The notes under the pieces are model-generated. The model was not told the DNA's origin. It was given only the letters and a program-made list of their open reading frames with translations, and made no database searches. 64,000 nucleotides of DNA from NCBI GenBank assembly GCA_949318235.1, contig OX439131.1, positions 42,984,693 through 43,048,692 of the forward strand, in the 5' to 3' direction. Origin of the DNA: Ecdyonurus torrentis. Lineage: Eukaryota > Arthropoda > Insecta > Ephemeroptera > Heptageniidae. Positions within the stretch are counted from its first letter, which is position 1; the number at the start of each line of letters is the position of its first letter. This document shows positions 1 to 10,411 of this stretch, piece by piece. Position numbers and translations under genes: made by a program.

Positions 1-1365
1 ATAATTTTCGACCGTATAGTCGTTATTTTCTTACTAATACTCATGTAGAAACTATTAAGCAATTGAACATATTATGTTAGTAATTTTGTATATGGGTACT
101 TATTTCTATTTTACATTCACTTTTTTACTGTACTGTACAACATTAAATCAAAAAATGATAAAGTTAAAATATACATTTTTTATTTTGATAAAAATTAAAC
201 AGAAAATATGGCATAAAACTTTTATTTAAGTAGGCTTTTATCTAAATCATATTAAAATAAAACGTAGATTACCTTTGTCCAACACATTACAAAACAACAT
301 TATAAAAAATATATATACATCATATTTAAAAAAAATATAATAATATGAGTATTTTTTTTATAAAAAGTTGGTATTGTGTGGTTAGGATTTGTGTAATTAT
401 GTTGAAGGCAGAAAGTTTCATTGCTGTGGTTCACTTTGAACGACGCTCATTCTCTCTTGCTCTCTCTCTCTCTCTCTCTCTCTCTACTCTCATACTACGC
501 GTACTCTGGAATTTGATGTATGAAATTGCTGTTTGCTTCTACTTTTAGCCCAAGGCTTTTACAACCAAATATTCTACTATACTTTTTACTTTTTTTTATA
601 TAATATATCACTAACGAGGCTTTGTTGTTTTCTATACTCTCTTTGAGTCTCTCTTATTATATTGCTTCCAGCCTCTTATACGCATGGAATCACTACCGTA
701 AAACTTATAATGCAGATGTGAATAACTTTTAACTGTTTTTATTTCACTCTCTATTCTTAATTAAGTTTTTACAAACTATTTATATATTTAAAAAAAAATT
801 AACTTAATTTAAAAAAATATTACTATTTAGTAACAATTTTTTAGTATAATCTTTTTTTTTTTTTTTTTTTTACTTTTGACAAATATTCATACTTGTATAA
901 TTCCGGTAATAGAGAATTTTGCTATCCCGGAAACTACATCCACGCGTTAGTAGCAAAGTGTAGCTTTGACAGCTGCTGTCAAATGTAGGAAAGAATTAAA
1001 CTAAAGAGGAAGTATTTCCATATGAATACTGAATCGAAGTTTTATTTTTATATATATAGTTTTTTTTTAAATACAAACGCGTTTTTTTTTAAAAAAAACA
1101 TTCTCTACATATCGTAATATTTGAAAAAACAAAGTAAAAACGATCAATAATAAAAGTTACATGCATATACAAATTATACTTAAAGAACGTCAAAAAAGAA
1201 TTTTCTGTGTTCGACGTATGTGATCCATCATGGAATGACTGATAAATTTACTCGTTATAACTTTTATTGTTACTACAAACTTTCTGGGTCAATAAAACGT
1301 CTTATTCTTAAAGTAATATTTATAGACATTGTTAAATAGTAAAAATATAAACTATAGTGCTTATT
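1..1365. other. AT-rich non-coding DNA
   Basis: No gene seen. It holds a short CT microsatellite (461-484), poly-T/poly-A runs (851-870, 1081-1098) and an ATG-like frame at 345-548 that runs through the CT repeat and has no recognisable content. It lies downstream of the receptor exon on its own strand, so it should be the receptor's first intron. Confidence 0.6.
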
Positions 1366-1395
1366 TTAAGGAAGTAGGGTACCAACTAGGACAGG
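1366..1395. repeat. Isolated terminus of the TTAAGG..GTAGGG MITE family
   Basis: TTAAGGAAGTAGGGTACC matches the left end of the complete element at 60402-60737 (TTAAGGCAGTAGGGTACC). The remainder of the element is not recognisable here, so this is a fragment. Confidence 0.5.
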
Positions 1396-1717
1396 AAAAA
1401 GTCAGTTGTATGACTTTATTTACACAGATTGTTTTTCTACAAAATTTATGCTCAATGAAACAATATTATTATTGTTTTTAAAAAATTACATATTTATTTC
1501 ATTTTGAAAGTTCTTTTTTTAAGCGTTTCTAAATTGAGATAAACTTTAAAAATTTCATCTTGCCACTGCAAAACTGAATTATTTCAGTCTTTATACTGCT
1601 TATTATAAGATATTTTAAAGAAGAACATTAATAATCTATACTTGCTGCTAGTTTTATATTTCGTAACTATGAAACGTTACGTATAATCAATCTCCTTACG
1701 TGCTCGCTGCAGCGACA

Positions 1718-1795
1718 GCAGAGTATCCTGCGTGCATAGGCAACCAGTTGGTTACATGTATCCAACTGGTTGCCTATGCACGCAGGATACTCTGC
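1718..1795. repeat. Perfect 34-bp palindrome with 10-nt loop
   Basis: The arm at 1718-1751 (GCAGAGTATCCTGCGTGCAT...) is the exact reverse complement of 1762-1795, with loop TTACATGTAT. A further imperfect CGACA/TGTCG pairing flanks it. It sits in the receptor's first intron. It could be a tiny foldback element or a structured RNA; perfect pairing over 34 bp is longer and cleaner than a usual pre-miRNA stem. Confidence 0.85.
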
Positions 1796-2087
1796 AACTG
1801 TCGAGTTAATATTATGTTCACACAACCGTTCTTCGCAACTTATCAAATTTAAAAGTTTAAAAGGATAAATAAAATATTTAAATGTTGTTATTTGGAAGAA
1901 AATGTTGTATTTTATTCAATTCAAAAGCAATATTTTATTTGTCATAGTGGGATAAAAATCGCTTTGATTTAAATTTGTTATTCAGACTTTTGTTTTTGAA
2001 TAGTAATGAAACAATATTTTAATTTTATTTGAAATTTTACATTTTAAATTATGCTATAAAAACGTTTTAAAATGGAAATTTTCTCTT

Positions 2088-2297
2088 TACACGGAAATAA
2101 TTAATCACGTAATCTATGCTGCATTATGTTATTATAGCATGATACTAATAAGAACAACACAAATAATTAATTATAAAATAGTATTTATGCTATTTTAACA
2201 CAGTAATTTTGAAGTATAGTATAAATTATGTTGTGTTGAATAAATTATGCTGAAAATGAGCTAGCATAATTATTACGTATTTATTTTTGACCGTGTA
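2088..2297 (+). mobile_element. TA-flanked AT-rich MITE (CACGG family), copy 1
   Basis: The element starts TACACGGAAATAATTA and ends TATTTTTGACCGTGTA. The termini form a short imperfect inverted repeat and are flanked by TA, as for Tc1/mariner-type targets. The body (CATAATTTATGC-like motifs, ACACAGT, GCTAGCATAATTATTACG) recurs at 10412-10818 and 14062-14286. Confidence 0.7.
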
Positions 2298-2455
2298 TCT
2301 GCGTTCAAAATTCTAATCGATGAGAGCTTAACTTGTTATTAAAGGTATATTTCAGTATTTTATTTGTATTATAGTGTTGTTATCAATATATAAATAGAAA
2401 ATACTAAAAATACGATGTTTAACAAAGCATGCTTAATATTTATAAACATTTGACT

Positions 2456-2461
2456 ACTTAC
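2456..2461 (-). other. Splice donor of nAChR exon 1
   Basis: Read on the minus strand, the coding sequence ends GATGTG and is followed by GTAAGT, a consensus donor. The intron is phase 0, as expected for this family boundary. No matching downstream exon was seen between here and position 1. Confidence 0.9.
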
Positions 2462-2677
2462 CACATCAATGAGCTGAGAAAGACGAAGTCCCATCTTGAC
2501 AGTTAGTCGATCTGAATTATTTCCTACAGGTCTGATGAGACGATTGTAATTCGAGAGGAGATCGTCATACAATCGTTTTGCGTCTGGATTTGCGCGTGCT
2601 GGTAGAATGAAGACCCAGCAACAAAGCGCGAGCTTGAGCGCTAGCAAGCACGCGACACGTGCTGGTGGTGTGAGCAT
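2462..2677 (-). CDS. Nicotinic acetylcholine receptor alpha subunit (alpha1-like), first coding exon
   Basis: This exon encodes the start of a subunit of a pentameric acetylcholine-gated cation channel of the neuronal plasma membrane. The 72 codons give a hydrophobic signal peptide (residues 1-29, ending PARA) and then the mature N-terminus [20 protein letters not shown]. That block, followed by [20 protein letters not shown], is what I recall for insect alpha1-type subunits; alpha2, alpha3 and alpha4 types differ after RPV. A sequon lies at N53-N54-S55. The ATG at 2677 has A at -3, and the same frame has a TAG a few codons upstream, so this is the only ATG that fits. The frame runs to ...LIDV (GTG) and is followed at 2461 by the donor GTAAGT; in the family this exon joins one starting NLK. 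The Cys-loop, ligand-binding and membrane segments are all on later exons beyond the left edge. Base composition is much GC-richer than the surroundings. Assignment to the family is firm; the alpha1 subtype rests on memory. Confidence 0.93.
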
Positions 2678-2870
2678 GATGTAGGCTGGAGCAGCCGGAC
2701 CGAGCACGAGGAACTAGCCACGTGTACTTTGCTGCAGGGAGCGCCTCGCAGACCCGTGCAGCTCTACCCGCCCTGAAACATCGCATAACAAACGTTCACT
2801 GAGTATATCACTCAACATTCTCAAGCACGGGAGACATAAAGGTGCGCGCGACGAAACTCCTGAAATACGA
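2678..2870 (-). promoter_or_regulatory. GC-richer leader of the nAChR gene with an overlapping uORF
   Basis: This block immediately upstream of the receptor ATG is clearly less AT-rich than the flanking DNA and contains several CpGs, as expected of a 5' untranslated leader or proximal promoter. No TATA box is apparent. On the minus strand an ATG at 2786 opens a 73-codon frame out of phase with the receptor and ends at 2565, overlapping the true start. A TCAGTG initiator-like motif (minus strand, near 2797-2802) and a TTTCAG acceptor-like motif (near 2770-2778) are both present, so the leader could start here or be spliced from an upstream exon. Role inferred from position. Confidence 0.5.
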
Positions 2871-2879
2871 CGTTCTTAT

Positions 2880-5361
2880 TGGTTAAAGCATTTGTTTACA
2901 TATTAAGTATTCTTTTTGGGATAAAAAAATATATATAGTGATTAATCTTATATGTACTCATCATGACACATTTCTTTTAAAAAAGTAAAGTAATAAGTTT
3001 AACGCTAAGAAAGTAATTAAATAATTTAAATTGCAATTCTTTTGCAATATATTAATGTTATTATTATAATTTAATACAAAATTTCAATATTAATGATGAT
3101 AACAAACTTTATGAATGGCACGTAATGGCATTAATCCCTGTGATACAAAAGCTTGCTGACAAAACTAATATAAAAATTTATATATATTATAAACATAATT
3201 TTACTGTATGTAAATAATCAATATAATCATTGAAAGTAACGTTGTGAATAAATATTATGAACTATTTTAATAGTTATAATAAAAGTTTCGTAATAATTGT
3301 ATAATTCAATGTTTATTCTATTCTTATTGATATTTACAGAAATTTTTATTATTATAAATTATCTCTCTGTCAAGAGTTATAATAAATCTAATAACGTCAG
3401 ATTTGTGAGCTATTGTCATTGATACTTTTGTAATAAAATGACGTAAAAGTTATCTAGTGTTACGATATAAACCTCTGACAGCAAGTAGTATATTTGAGCG
3501 AGTATATTTGCAAAGTGTATGAGTTTTGTCTCTTTTGTGGCCTCGTAATAAAAATTATTATTATTATTACTATGAACTGTCAACGTTCAATAAAACGTCT
3601 TTATTTTAACATTGTTACTCAACTACAGTATTGAATGCACAGTTAAAAGGATACTTTTTTTATATATAATTTTTTTTTATGAACAAGATCCTCATTTGGA
3701 TATTGTAGGCTCGTGGGAATAGACCGATCCCACTCATATTTAAGAGCTAGTATTTTGTTGGTCAGGAATACACAGGCCATGCAGCATAGGAATTTTTTTA
3801 ATAACAAACTAAGCTTCAAATCTCAATGTAAGCCTTATTTTTAGGTCCTTATAAGCTAAAAGTATATGTGTTTACAGTCAAATTAAACTTTTATTTATGT
3901 GACAAATGAGGAAAAATTATGTTTTGCCTATGCTGGACAACGCATTAGGCACCATAAACATGGTGACAAAGCGCAAGAATGTGCAACGGGTCTATATCAA
4001 TAAAATAAAGTTAATTATATAGTAAGATAATTCAATAAAAGAAAATGCAGCATACAACATAATTTTGTAAAAATATAATTTTTCTTCAATATTATACTAC
4101 TAATCCACGAAACTTCAATTTATCTTCAAAAAAATCTCCTCAACTTTTCGTATAATGTTAATAAGAAAAGTTTAAAGGATAAAAAAAAATATATATATTA
4201 TAATAAAATTTTACTCCATGTGACGGAACGACAAAGAATGTGCATGCAGTTTGGTTCAAGGACAACGGTACCCATCTGCAACTTTTATCCGCAAGCAATT
4301 CCCCAGATTGAAAATATGTCACTCTATCATTAATCTAACTGATTTTATACTATAAAACTACCCTCATTTTTTCCCTGTTTAAATCCTATTCAATCTCTTT
4401 CTCTTTTATATTTCTGTGAAATGGAAAATTCCTTTATAACATAAAAGAAAACTTTTCTATTATAATGTTAATTACATTAAAAAAAAATTCAAAGAAGTTG
4501 TTAAAGGCGCTAATTCAAAAGTTTGCAAATATATTTAGAACTTATATCTATAACATTTTTATCTTATAATCTTAAAAACAAACTTTTTGTTCTTAAAATT
4601 TTAATTACAATAGGTTTTTTTCCTATAAATACTAGTATTATAAATATTTTTTACTGACTTTAAAAGCATAACCTTAACAGATCTATCTTTATAAAAATGC
4701 ATTTAAATAATCTGTGTTTCCCCCTAACTGTTAGAGATATAAAATAAAAAAAGAAAAATTATATTAAAGTATAAAAATGACAGTAAAAAATAACTCAAAT
4801 AGAATTTCACACGCCACCTGTTAATATTCCCTTAGCTTAGAAGTTGTGTGTATACGTTAGATTTGCGTGTTTTCTATTTAAACAACATGAACACAAGTGT
4901 GTGACATCGCAACTTCTAAATATTTTCTGTCACGCTGCAAGCTACACTTATTGTTATTGTCATATAAAAAAAAAATAAACACCTGACAAATATAGGTGTG
5001 TTTCTTTATTTACTCACGCGTAAATCATAATAACAATCAAGGAAAAGAAACATTTGATGCACGCAAGCATAGAGACGCAAGTAAAAAGTATTTTTAGATT
5101 ATTATATGACAGCAAAATATATGAATAGCAAGTTTTTATAAGTGATGTTGACTTTTGAGTAATTTTATGTTAATTTCTAAAGTTAAACTATTTCAATTTT
5201 AAAGTTTTAATTGCAACGCAAACACTATTTAAAAGAATAAAAATTACTTACTTAATCATTCAGTTTATATAATTTAAGATTAACATCATTAAATGCAATT
5301 AGCTGGTCAAAATTATTTTATAAATTAAAAAATAATAATAATGTTTGGCTTTAAGAATACT
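2880..5361. other. AT-rich non-coding DNA upstream of the nAChR leader
   Basis: No gene recognised. Around 3569-3605 a motif (ACTATGAACTGTCAACGTTC followed by AATAAAACGTC) resembles sequences at 1265-1312 and 43540-43575 and may be a repeat end. Less AT-rich patches near 3700-3790 and 3940-3990 remain unexplained. Confidence 0.5.
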
Positions 5362-5702
5362 TTAAAGGAATATACCAGAATACAAAATTAACATTACAAA
5401 AAACTTGATGGGGCGTACATAAATAACATTACTTTATCTCAAAACCCAACTATAGCGCCATAGCAGTAATCAGAAAATTTCAATTTATGCAAACCGCACA
5501 ACATTTTCATACTAATTTTTTTCCTGTTTCTGACATCAGAAACAGAAATAGTCACGCAAATAGCATACTTTACAGTATTTTCACGCTTTTTTAGGGGACC
5601 AAATTTATATTCTGGAAAAAAATGTCATTAGTTTTGGAGATCACATTTTTTGTTTAATAATTAAAAAGAACGTGTTGTTCCATATATGATCTATTACTTT
5701 AA
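5362..5702 (-). mobile_element. TTAA MITE, family T1 (TTAAAG..ATAGACC), copy a
   Basis: A ~340-bp element bounded by TTAA on both sides, in reverse orientation to copy b. It carries the family's internal blocks: GCACAACATTTTCATACTAA, a CTGACATCAG variant of the central palindrome, and CATACTTTACAGTATTTTCAC. TTAA duplication is the hallmark of piggyBac-like insertion. Non-coding. Confidence 0.75.
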
Positions 5703-5931
5703 CATGGTATAGGTTATAACTTTAAAAAGATAAAATACAATAACTTGAATTACAAACCTTTTTAAATTTCAAAATCAACGTTCACATTTTATATCCAATA
5801 CATTTTTTCCTCATATTTCATAATCACGGACTATTAGAAATTACCATAGGTAAATCTATCACAATAAAATTTAAAATAAAGGAGAAAGGAGTCAAATTTT
5901 AATGTCTAAAGATACAAACCTTTTGCGACCC

Positions 5932-6280
5932 TTCAAGTCCTAGACCACATAAAACAACATATAATATGTGCTTTTTAATGAATAAATACGAAATGGGATC
6001 TTCAAAACTGTTGACAATTTTTACCAGAATGTTAATGTAGCCCTACAAAAGAGCGTGAAAAAACTGTAAAGTATGCAATTTGCGTGAAAATTCATGTTTA
6101 TGACGTCAGAAACATGCAAAATTAGTATGAAAATGTTGTGCGGGTTGCATAAATCAAAATTTCTGATCACTGCTACGGAGCTACAGTTGGGTTTTGAGAC
6201 AAAATAATGGTATTTATGTAAATCCCATCAAATGTTTTGTGATATAAATGCTTATGTTTTTCTCTGGTCTATTCCTTTAA
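5932..6280 (+). mobile_element. TTAA MITE, family T1, copy b
   Basis: Right terminus CTCTGGTCTATTCCTTTAA is intact. The left terminus is mutated (TTCAAGTCCTAGACC). Internally it has ATGACGTCAGAAACATGC (CRE octamer at 6101-6108) and GTTGTGCGGGTTGCATAAAT. It forms an inverted pair with copy a, separated by about 230 bp. Confidence 0.8.
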
Positions 6281-6768
6281 CGTGAAATATTATATGGCGC
6301 TCTTAATAGATTTAAAAATATTTATGTTCTGTTTGCAAACATTTTACGAAATATGATATTCAACTTAAAACGATAATACACTCAATTTAATAGTTCATAT
6401 TTTTTTTTTATATTTTGTTTATTACATTTTTTTTTTAAATATAAAATAATATATTTAAAAAAAAGTATATTTTAATATATCATAAAAGATTTATTACCTG
6501 AATACCACACATTTTAGAGTTGCAACTTCATCATCAATAATTTTAAGCCACGTTGGTTCTAAATTTAGCTGAGTAAGGTTATAATTTTATATCCATGACA
6601 ACTTTAACTTTTCTGCGGGTTAACTAGAATATTTATTACATTTCAACATTTTGTTTAATGTAATGTAATGTAGTATAAAAGGTATCTAAAAAAAAGTTAT
6701 GATATTATTAAATCACTTTTAAAAACATCTCAATCAAAATAATTAGTATATTTTTTAAAATAACAATT
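6281..6768. other. AT-rich spacer before the LINE ORF
   Basis: No ORF1-like frame or LINE 5' UTR is recognised. Poly-T/A runs and an ATGTAATGTAATGTAGTATA run near 6658-6677 are the only structure. Confidence 0.5.
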
Positions 6769-9738
6769 ATGTACCAAAATGAATTACCTTTTGAGTTATT
6801 TTTGAATGTATTACTTTCAATACATTATCCTTACGGGAAAATAGAAAAACTGGTAACACTATTATATGATCTACCACTCTCTCCCATACCGCAAACTACC
6901 ATACCTAACACCAAGAGTAATAACATTAAAATTTTGAGTTTTAATGCACGTAGTTTAAAATGTAGAAAACGTATGGCTGATACGACTGCTTTGATTGAGA
7001 CTTCGCAAGCTGCTGTTGTTGCAATCAATGAGACGTGGTTAGATCCTGATATTACTGATAATCAGGTATTGCCTAACAAATATGTTGTATTCAGAAAAGA
7101 CCGTGTTGTAAATAATAATAATAAACGTGCTGCTGGTGGTGTCCTACTTGCTATTCTCCCTGAGTTAAATCCTAGACGTTTACCTGAGCTCGAGCTCTCT
7201 GCGGAGATAGTTTGGGCAGAATTTAAATCTCAGGGCTTTAAATATTTAATTGGCTCTGCTTATCGCAAGCCAAATGGTGATGATAGTTATAACAATATGT
7301 TGTTGGATTCTTTAGCCTTAGCTGCTGATATACAAGATAAATATGATGTATGTATGTTAACAGGAGACTTCAATTTAACGATTGATTGGTGCAGCAATCC
7401 TCCGTGCCCACAGGGGAGTGTTGCTGAAGACTTTCTTACATCTTTTTATAATTTGTCTTTGCAACAACATGTAGTTACACCAACTCGCACTACGGATAAT
7501 ACTTCCAGTATATTAGATTTATTTTTATGTGACAATGATAATTTGTTGCAGTCAGTTGATGTCATCCCAGGTGTAAGTGATCATGATGCTGTTATTTCTG
7601 TATTAAATGTAGTTTTACCTAACGATAATAAAAAAATGCGCAATTCTGCTTTAAATTATAAGCGTGCTGACTGGCTTAAATTAAATTCTCTTTTTTCAAA
7701 TCAATTTGAAAGAAATCTGAATTTTGCTAATAATAATATTAACCTTGTGTGGCAGGATTGGAAATCGTGTTTTTGGAATTGTGTTAATCAATGTATTCCC
7801 ACTAGTAAAATTACTGGGAGAAGATCACATCCCTGGATTAGTAAAAGTATAATCTCTTTAATGCATAAAAGAGATCGTGCTTTTAAACAATGGAGGCAAA
7901 ATAAAAGCAATGATAAAAATCATGTTAAATTTCTATCTCTTCGCAATATGGTGAAATATAAAGTGAGAAAGGCTAGAGAGGATTATATGTGGAAACTTGG
8001 CAGCGGTAAGGATGGACAAAGTAAATTGTGGAAACATATTCATACTACTAGTCAGAATAGTAGTATAAATGCTGTTTTCAATTTAAATGGTACTTCAGAC
8101 AGTGATCCAGTAAAAATTTGTGCTGGATTTAACGCCTCGTTTAAAAATAATTTTAATTATGTTGATTGTCCATCCTTCCCGCTGTCAAGACAAAGGTCAC
8201 CTGCACAAGGGGGCATTGATACTGTTGTGGTGACTGACGCTCAGGTGAGGGGGTTATTACGTGGTGTCAAGCAGAATGCGGCTACGGGTCCTGACGGTAT
8301 CCCTGGTCGTGTTCTGAATGAGTGTGCCAGTTCTCTAGCCCCCTCATTGTGTGCGTTGTTTAACAGGTCAGTGTCCCTGGGTGAGTTGCCTGATGATTGG
8401 AAGGAAGCCATGGTGACGCCAGTTTTCAAAACTGGTGATAGGAAGGAACTTGATAATTATAGGCCTATTTCCGTAACGTCAATTGTGGGTAAATTATTAG
8501 AGCGGCTAATTAATGGTGCCTTACTGCAATATTTTCAGCAGTCTAATTTAATTCCTGCTAATCAACATGGCTTCCTTCCTGGTCGTTCTTGTGTTACTAT
8601 GCTCATGTATACAATTGATGATTGGTCAGCGTACATAGATAAATATTCTGGATCTCATATACATGCTGTTTTTCTTGACTGGAAAAAAGCATTTGATAAA
8701 GTACCTCATAAAAGATTACTAAGTAAGCTGAATAATTATGGTGTAAATGGCAACGTTTTAGCTTGGATCCAGAGTTTTCTTTGTGGACGCACGCAAGGTG
8801 TTGTCTATCGAGGTGCTAAATCAGAATTATGTGATGTATCTTCTGGTGTAATTCAGGGTAGTGTCCTCGGTCCTCTGCTTTTTAATATCTACATGATTGA
8901 TTTACCTAAATGTGTCACCTCAACTATCGTACAATACGCTGATGACTCCACCTTGTATCGTAGTATTAAATCGCAGGAAGATATTGTTGCCCTGCAATCT
9001 GACCTCGATACGATTTCAATGTGGTGTCAAAATAATGGTATGACTCTTAATGAAAATAAATGTAAAGTCATGGATATTACTAATGGGGCTAAAATGGAGG
9101 TAAATTATAGTATAAATAACAAGCTTTTAACGTACTGTGATTGTGAAAAATTACTAGGAGTGCAAATCTCCTCTGACTTAAAGTGGAACAGACAGACTGA
9201 GGCAGTGCGTGCAAAGGCCTCTAAATTATTACGCTTTGTTAGTCTCAATTTAAGGGGGTGTACTCCACGCATAAAGAGATTGGCTTATCTTACTCTTATT
9301 AGGCCAAATATTACTTATGGCACTCCAGCGTGGCACCCTACAACTTTAAACAACTGTAATAAGCTTGAGACTGTACAGCGTAGAGCTTTAAAATTCATAT
9401 ATGGTAAGAGTAATGTGCCAAGTGTTGGAAAATCCAATATTCTACCTATTCAACAGCAATTACAGCTTATAGACTTAACATTTTTTAACAATTGTAGGAG
9501 TGGTAAAGCTGATTTTGATATCTCAAAAGATATTATGATAGGGAGGGAGATTCGTGGGCAGCTCGGTGTGCATAGACTGATTCCTCCTAAAGCTAGAACT
9601 GCAGCTCGTGTCAAGAGTTATGTTTATAGGACTGTCACTAGCTTTAATGCTTTACCTCGGTATTTGAAAATAAGTGACCCTTCTCAATTTAAGGAGTCAT
9701 TTTTTTCACATTTGGTAGTACAGGAAATTACCAAATAA
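6769..9738 (+). CDS. Non-LTR retrotransposon ORF2 (endonuclease-reverse transcriptase), CR1/Jockey-superfamily type
   Basis: This 989-residue frame has no internal stop. It encodes an apurinic-like endonuclease followed by a reverse transcriptase, the machinery for target-primed reverse transcription. Endonuclease signs: ILSFNARSL (residues 55-63), INETWLD (86-92), GSAYRKP (162-168), LTGDFN (197-202), ILDLFL (248-253) and SDHDAVI (270-276). Reverse transcriptase signs: TGPDGIPGRVL (506-516), NYRPISV (563-569), FLDWKKAFDKVPHK (635-648), SSGVIQGSVLGPLLFN (691-706) and the catalytic YADD (723-726), then LLGVQIS. The length suits a complete ORF2. No ORF1-like frame is seen upstream, so the copy may be 5'-truncated just before the endonuclease or belong to a lineage whose ORF1 is lost. 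The domain order and VIQGSVLGPLLFN region point to the CR1/L2/Jockey superfamily; I do not fix the clade. The intact frame suggests a young insertion. Confidence 0.95.
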   Translation: MYQNELPFELFLNVLLSIHYPYGKIEKLVTLLYDLPLSPIPQTTIPNTKSNNIKILSFNARSLKCRKRMADTTALIETSQAAVVAINETWLDPDITDNQVLPNKYVVFRKDRVVNNNNKRAAGGVLLAILPELNPRRLPELELSAEIVWAEFKSQGFKYLIGSAYRKPNGDDSYNNMLLDSLALAADIQDKYDVCMLTGDFNLTIDWCSNPPCPQGSVAEDFLTSFYNLSLQQHVVTPTRTTDNTSSILDLFLCDNDNLLQSVDVIPGVSDHDAVISVLNVVLPNDNKKMRNSALNYKRADWLKLNSLFSNQFERNLNFANNNINLVWQDWKSCFWNCVNQCIPTSKITGRRSHPWISKSIISLMHKRDRAFKQWRQNKSNDKNHVKFLSLRNMVKYKVRKAREDYMWKLGSGKDGQSKLWKHIHTTSQNSSINAVFNLNGTSDSDPVKICAGFNASFKNNFNYVDCPSFPLSRQRSPAQGGIDTVVVTDAQVRGLLRGVKQNAATGPDGIPGRVLNECASSLAPSLCALFNRSVSLGELPDDWKEAMVTPVFKTGDRKELDNYRPISVTSIVGKLLERLINGALLQYFQQSNLIPANQHGFLPGRSCVTMLMYTIDDWSAYIDKYSGSHIHAVFLDWKKAFDKVPHKRLLSKLNNYGVNGNVLAWIQSFLCGRTQGVVYRGAKSELCDVSSGVIQGSVLGPLLFNIYMIDLPKCVTSTIVQYADDSTLYRSIKSQEDIVALQSDLDTISMWCQNNGMTLNENKCKVMDITNGAKMEVNYSINNKLLTYCDCEKLLGVQISSDLKWNRQTEAVRAKASKLLRFVSLNLRGCTPRIKRLAYLTLIRPNITYGTPAWHPTTLNNCNKLETVQRRALKFIYGKSNVPSVGKSNILPIQQQLQLIDLTFFNNCRSGKADFDISKDIMIGREIRGQLGVHRLIPPKARTAARVKSYVYRTVTSFNALPRYLKISDPSQFKESFFSHLVVQEITK

Positions 9739-9922
9739 TTTGTATATGTGATTTATTGACTATGACATTGTTGTATTTTAAATTTTGTGTTAATATTAGT
9801 AAAGGGTGGCATACCACTTAATTGTGTAGCGGTATTTTATAATGCCTTGTATGCACCCTTCACCATTTTACATGCTGCATTTTGTGTAATGTTGTAATGC
9901 TTATATGTATAATCTGGTGAAA

Positions 9923-9953
<31 letters not shown>

Positions 9954-9954
9954 A
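9739..9954 (+). mobile_element. 3' UTR, stem-loop and (AAAT)n tail of the LINE
   Basis: After the ORF2 stop about 180 bases of 3' UTR lead into an (AAAT)n run at 9921-9954. Within it, AAGGGTGGCATAC (from 9802) pairs with GTATGCACCCTT (9849-9860), with one bulged G. A second small hairpin (GGTATT/AATGCC, about 9831-9845) nests inside. Several LINE clades end in a short tandem tail with such a 3' structure, which their reverse transcriptase recognises; applying that here is inference. No clean target-site duplication was found. Confidence 0.75.
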
Positions 9955-10411
9955 AGATAACAGATAAATGATATAACAGTATAAGGGGAACATAGCGCTC
10001 AAATAAAAAAGAAGAGAACGGCCTATAGTGCTACGATTCAGTCTATTTTTATAAAAGTTTTTTTATTTTCATGCGGTACTTTTCACTTTTTATATCTCTT
10101 AATTCTATAATGCAGTAGTTATGATTATGACAACGGTACATAATATTATGCAAAAATACGTTTTAAGTGGAGATATCAAAGATTCATTATCTTCCTATTG
10201 TCATTTTCTATCAACTGTGGTTACCATTATATAGCTCTATGTTTCAACTGCAATTTTAATGTTATTGAAATCAGAACAGTGTTTTTTTTAGCAATATTAA
10301 ACTTTATGGGCTTAAAATTTTAAATCTACTTAATTGAAAACTTTTCTTCGTGACCCCCCCCCCCCCCTTTTTTTTTATTTTTTTATTTTAGATATTTTAG
10401 TCCAAAGTATC
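9955..10411. repeat. Non-coding DNA with a fragment of the TTAAGG family
   Basis: The stretch at about 10285-10400 (ACTTTATGGGCTTAAAATTT, then a GTGACCCCCC run) parallels 60560-60630 in the complete element at 60402-60737. Termini are not preserved. The C-run at 10354-10367 may be an expansion of the element's own CCCCCC. Confidence 0.45.

Noticed and set aside
1..2368. Second nAChR exon (expected to start NLKNQ) on the minus strand
   Set aside because: No matching sequence was found between the donor and the window edge; it must be further left.
2678..2707. Ten-codon upstream extension of the nAChR exon starting at 2707
   Set aside because: The codon at 2707 is GTG, not ATG, and an in-frame TAG is just upstream; the first ATG is at 2677.
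3920..4290. Possible short direct repeat (GTGACAAAGCGCAAGAATGT versus GTGACGGAACGACAAAGAAT)
   Set aside because: Similarity is short and imperfect, and no ends or further copies could be defined.
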